A stretch of DNA of 64,000 bases, from assembly GCF_008014695.1 (NCBI RefSeq), contig NZ_VOXE01000003.1, positions 310,001 to 374,000 of the forward strand, given 5' to 3'. This DNA comes from Chryseobacterium sp. GTDB taxonomy: Bacteria > Bacteroidota > Bacteroidia > Flavobacteriales > Weeksellaceae. The position numbers and the translations under genes were made by a program. Each line of letters starts with the position of its first letter. Position 1 is the stretch's first letter. Under the pieces are notes generated by a model. The model saw only the letters and a list, made by a program, of their open reading frames with translations. It did not search any database and was not told the origin of the DNA. Positions 62,223-64,000 of this stretch are shown here, piece after piece.

Positions 62223-62230
62223 CAAATTTA
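62223..62230 (-). promoter_or_regulatory. -7 box (TAAATTTG on minus strand) for pyrD
   Basis: CAAATTTA on the plus strand, 14 bp from the ATG at 62208. Confidence 0.6.
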
Positions 62231-62304
62231 AGGAATTTTACATCTCCTGAAAAAAACAATTTGCGTGGTTTGAAAATTTGCTTAGTTTTAGAAAAAAAAT
62301 AATC

Positions 62305-62784
62305 ATGAAGAAAATTTTATTGTTTACGGTACTTTTTGGGGTACAGAGTGTTTTTTCGCAGGTCACCATGGAGAAGAACAGATTGGTGAAAGATGGTCAG
62401 ACTTATAAAATGTCACAGTACAATGACGTCTTTAAAAATCCTGAGGCGGCAACCCTTTTTAAAAAAGCCCGAACCAATGCCACTGTTGGGCAGATTTTTG
62501 CCTACACCGGTGGTTTTGCCATCGGATTTGGAATTATTCCTGCACTTAGCGGAAAGAAACAGGAAGTAAGAAACGGAATTGTTTATGAAAATCAGCCTTC
62601 GAAAGGCTGGACTGTAGTAGGCATTGGAGCAGGATTGGTAGGAATCGGCATTCCTTTTGCCATTGCCGCAAACAAAAATGCAGAAAAAGCGATGGCTCTG
62701 GAGAACGGTGAAGCAACAGCGTTCCAACCTTATTTTAAACTGGAAACTGCCGGAAACGGATTGGCTTTAAGCTATAATTTTTAA
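62305..62784 (+). CDS. Small envelope protein, paralogue of the 60.7-kb gene
   Basis: A 159-residue protein with signal peptide ([18 protein letters not shown]), then [24 protein letters not shown], a Gly-rich hydrophobic segment ([18 protein letters not shown]), [20 protein letters not shown] and the ending [10 protein letters not shown]. It matches the gene at 60689-61186 in every block. Function unknown. An in-frame TTG at 62278 would place nine extra residues before the signal peptide, so the ATG at 62305 is used. Confidence 0.8.
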   Translation: MKKILLFTVLFGVQSVFSQVTMEKNRLVKDGQTYKMSQYNDVFKNPEAATLFKKARTNATVGQIFAYTGGFAIGFGIIPALSGKKQEVRNGIVYENQPSKGWTVVGIGAGLVGIGIPFAIAANKNAEKAMALENGEATAFQPYFKLETAGNGLALSYNF

Positions 62785-62799
62785 GAAAGCACATCAAAC

Positions 62800-62826
62800 A
62801 GACGGGACGCGGTTCCTGTCTTTTTT
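62800..62826 (+). terminator. Terminator of the 62.3-kb gene
   Basis: AGACGGGA (62800-62807) pairs with TCCTGTCT (62814-62821, one G-T), then T6. The remaining spacer to 62985 shows nothing I can identify. Confidence 0.7.
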
Positions 62827-62985
62827 ATATAAACCGGAAAGCATATAAAAAGAAGGAATTTCCAAAACTGCCGGAACCCCTGCTGCCACAGCTTAAATTT
62901 CACTTCAACGATCTTGCGGAGTTCTTCTGCGCGAAATTCGGCTCAAATTTTCAAACAAAATATCACTTCATCTATAAGAAAGAAT

Positions 62986-63009
62986 AAGGGCTTGTATTAC
63001 CAAGCCCTT
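62986..63009 (-). terminator. Terminator of the small secreted-protein gene
   Basis: 9-bp perfect stem AAGGGCTTG / CAAGCCCTT, 4 bp past the stop on the minus strand. Confidence 0.75.
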
Positions 63010-63013
63010 TATT

Positions 63014-63301
63014 TTATACTCCAGAACTTCCGGTTCCACAATGTTCTTCAACGCTAGTATTCACAATCCAAGCTAAATCCCTGTTAAACCCAACAGTTCC
63101 TTCATCATAGGTTGTACCATACCATTCAGTTACGGTTCCGCCACATGGCAATGTAAAGGTTACGCTGTAAATGCCAGGTTTAAATACAACAAATTTTTCA
63201 CTTTCTTGCGTTACTGCTTTTTCATCCATTCTAACATCAGATGATTTTGCATACACTAATGAGCCTACGATTGTAGCGCTAACAAAAAAAAGTTTTTTCA
63301 T
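63014..63301 (-). CDS. Small secreted protein with two cysteines
   Basis: A 95-residue protein with signal peptide (KKLFFVSATIVGSLVYAKS). The mature part is about 75 residues, with VVFKPGIYSVTFTLPCGGTVTEWYG and a C-terminal NTSVEEHCGTGSSGV; the two Cys could form a disulfide. I do not recognise a family. It is AT-rich, like the GLPGLI gene 44 bp upstream on the same strand, and may be co-transcribed with it. An in-frame upstream start at 63367 would overlap that gene and place 22 extra residues before the signal peptide. Confidence 0.7.
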   Translation of the reverse strand: MKKLFFVSATIVGSLVYAKSSDVRMDEKAVTQESEKFVVFKPGIYSVTFTLPCGGTVTEWYGTTYDEGTVGFNRDLAWIVNTSVEEHCGTGSSGV

Positions 63302-63345
63302 GATAATTAAATTTAAAATTAGTAAATATTTTAAAATAATGTCTT

Positions 63346-64000
63346 TTAATCTAAAAAAACATTCCAATTATTAATACGTTTTGTTATTCTGTTTTTAATT
63401 TCTCGGTTAAGAGTATTGTTTTGAAAGGGATCAGTAATATATTGTTCTCTAATCTTTAAAAATTGGTCTTTATTATTCAGTTTAATTACAGCAACATCGT
63501 TGATAGGATCGATCGGTTTATCTGTTTTTGAAATTGAAATAGCTGAAAATTCAATGGTTTTATTACGATTGTAAACTTCAACTATTAATCCGGGCAATCC
63601 TTTGAAACGGAATGGACCATCAGGAATAGGAATAACCGGAGCATACCATGCATAATAAACATCACTCTCTGTTTTTACTTTTGCTAAATTACATTCCAAC
63701 CCTAAAATTTCTTTCTTTCCTTCAACAAGCTCCCAATTGAGTTTACTTTCTTTAAAAATGTAGTGATATCTACCCAAAGGTATGGTTGAAATTATATTTT
63801 CCTTCTCCCGTAAAACATTGTGTCTTATTTTGGGGATAGATGGAAGATTTGTAACATTTAGATTTTTAGAATTTATAGAAAGAGCCTGTTCATCCAGATA
63901 TTTATAATAATCAACCATTTGAGGATTAAAGTATATTGATGTCTCGTTATTTGCTAAAAGAATCATATCCCCTTCTATAATACTAGATTTATTAAGAGAA
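63346..64000 (-). CDS. GLPGLI family protein, 5' end outside window
   Basis: The reading frame stays open from the stop at 63346 to the right edge, so the 217 or so visible residues lack the true N-terminus. The in-frame Met at 63966 is internal. The defining motif GLPGLIVEV lies in FRFKGLPGLIVEVYN, preceded by YYAWYAPVIPIPDGP. GLPGLI proteins are a Bacteroidota family of unknown function, usually with a signal peptide, often next to TonB receptors or small secreted proteins. The C-terminus (NNTLNREIKNRITKRINNWNVFLD) is basic. Confidence 0.85.
   Translation of the reverse strand, partial: SLNKSSIIEGDMILLANNETSIYFNPQMVDYYKYLDEQALSINSKNLNVTNLPSIPKIRHNVLREKENIISTIPLGRYHYIFKESKLNWELVEGKKEILGLECNLAKVKTESDVYYAWYAPVIPIPDGPFRFKGLPGLIVEVYNRNKTIEFSAISISKTDKPIDPINDVAVIKLNNKDQFLKIREQYITDPFQNNTLNREIKNRITKRINNWNVFLD

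Noticed and set aside
62785..63013. Possible gene remnant in the spacer after the 62.3-kb gene
   Set aside because: No frame of useful length or recognisable motif; only two terminators are supported.
1..64000. tRNA, rRNA, CRISPR arrays, insertion sequences, prophage
   Set aside because: Scanning by eye gave no cloverleaf, regularly spaced repeats, transposase or integrase; small RNAs or riboswitches without obvious stems could still be missed.

Overview
The window looks like chromosomal DNA of a Bacteroidota bacterium of class Flavobacteriia, most likely a Weeksellaceae member close to Chryseobacterium or Kaistella. The evidence is a moderately AT-rich composition, near absence of Shine-Dalgarno sequences, about two dozen start-proximal TAnnTTTG (-7) promoter boxes, and lineage-typical families: S46 dipeptidyl-peptidase, GSIII glutamine synthetase, Rho with an Asn/Gln-rich insert, DUF3078, DUF4271, DUF4293, DUF4296, DUF6122, GLPGLI and HYC_CC_PP. 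I saw no rRNA, tRNA, CRISPR array, insertion sequence or prophage. The genus is an inference.

Layout. 1-9.8 kb: a truncated lipoprotein gene, methylmalonyl-CoA mutase, an AT-rich orphan lipoprotein, an S46 peptidase, a SemiSWEET transporter, the overlapping hflX / AlkD-like / DUF6122 operon, a ChaA-type antiporter and a group III truncated haemoglobin. 9.8-15.5 kb: a GC-rich dispersed-repeat-like element, a YkgJ Cys-cluster protein, gdhA, dprA, a rhomboid protease and a DUF3078 outer-membrane protein. 15.5-25.2 kb: a haem operon read leftwards (hemA-hemC-hemD-hemE) divergent from the cell-shape operon mreB-mreC-mreD-mrdA-rodA. 25.3-35.8 kb: a lipoprotein NlpC/P60 hydrolase, a 345-bp spacer with unexplained hairpins, glnA (GSIII), rho, DUF4293, an MsbA-like ABC exporter, a CPA2 antiporter and a coiled-coil lipoprotein. 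35.8-40.5 kb: a leftward group rsfS-ftsH-LUD-cdsA-psd linking ribosome silencing, membrane proteolysis and phospholipid synthesis. 40.5-46.1 kb: birA; a leftward envelope/tRNA operon (GT2 glycosyltransferase-DUF4296-tgt-lptF/G); and a divergent DUF4271 plus second hemD-like gene. 46.1-49.1 kb: an oligopeptidase B-like S9 peptidase, a small conserved protein and an SRPBCC protein.

49.3-55.4 kb is the most interesting stretch. A sensor kinase and OmpR-type regulator are followed by a lipoprotein with three copies of an NPxHGxPxHRCD-type motif, a Cys-rich HYC_CC_PP protein, and a TonB-dependent receptor carrying two N-terminal heavy-metal-associated (HMA) domains. This looks like a cell-surface metal (probably copper) sensing and handling cassette. 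The metal and the regulatory link are inference.

55.4-64 kb: an L,D-transpeptidase, exported MsrB, a secreted DUF4838 glycosidase-like protein, DUF445, two paralogous small envelope proteins flanking a convergent pyrD, and at the edge a small secreted protein and a 5'-truncated GLPGLI-family gene.

Many long open frames begin upstream of their own promoter box. Where a -7 box, signal peptide or family N-terminus identified a later start, that later start is used.
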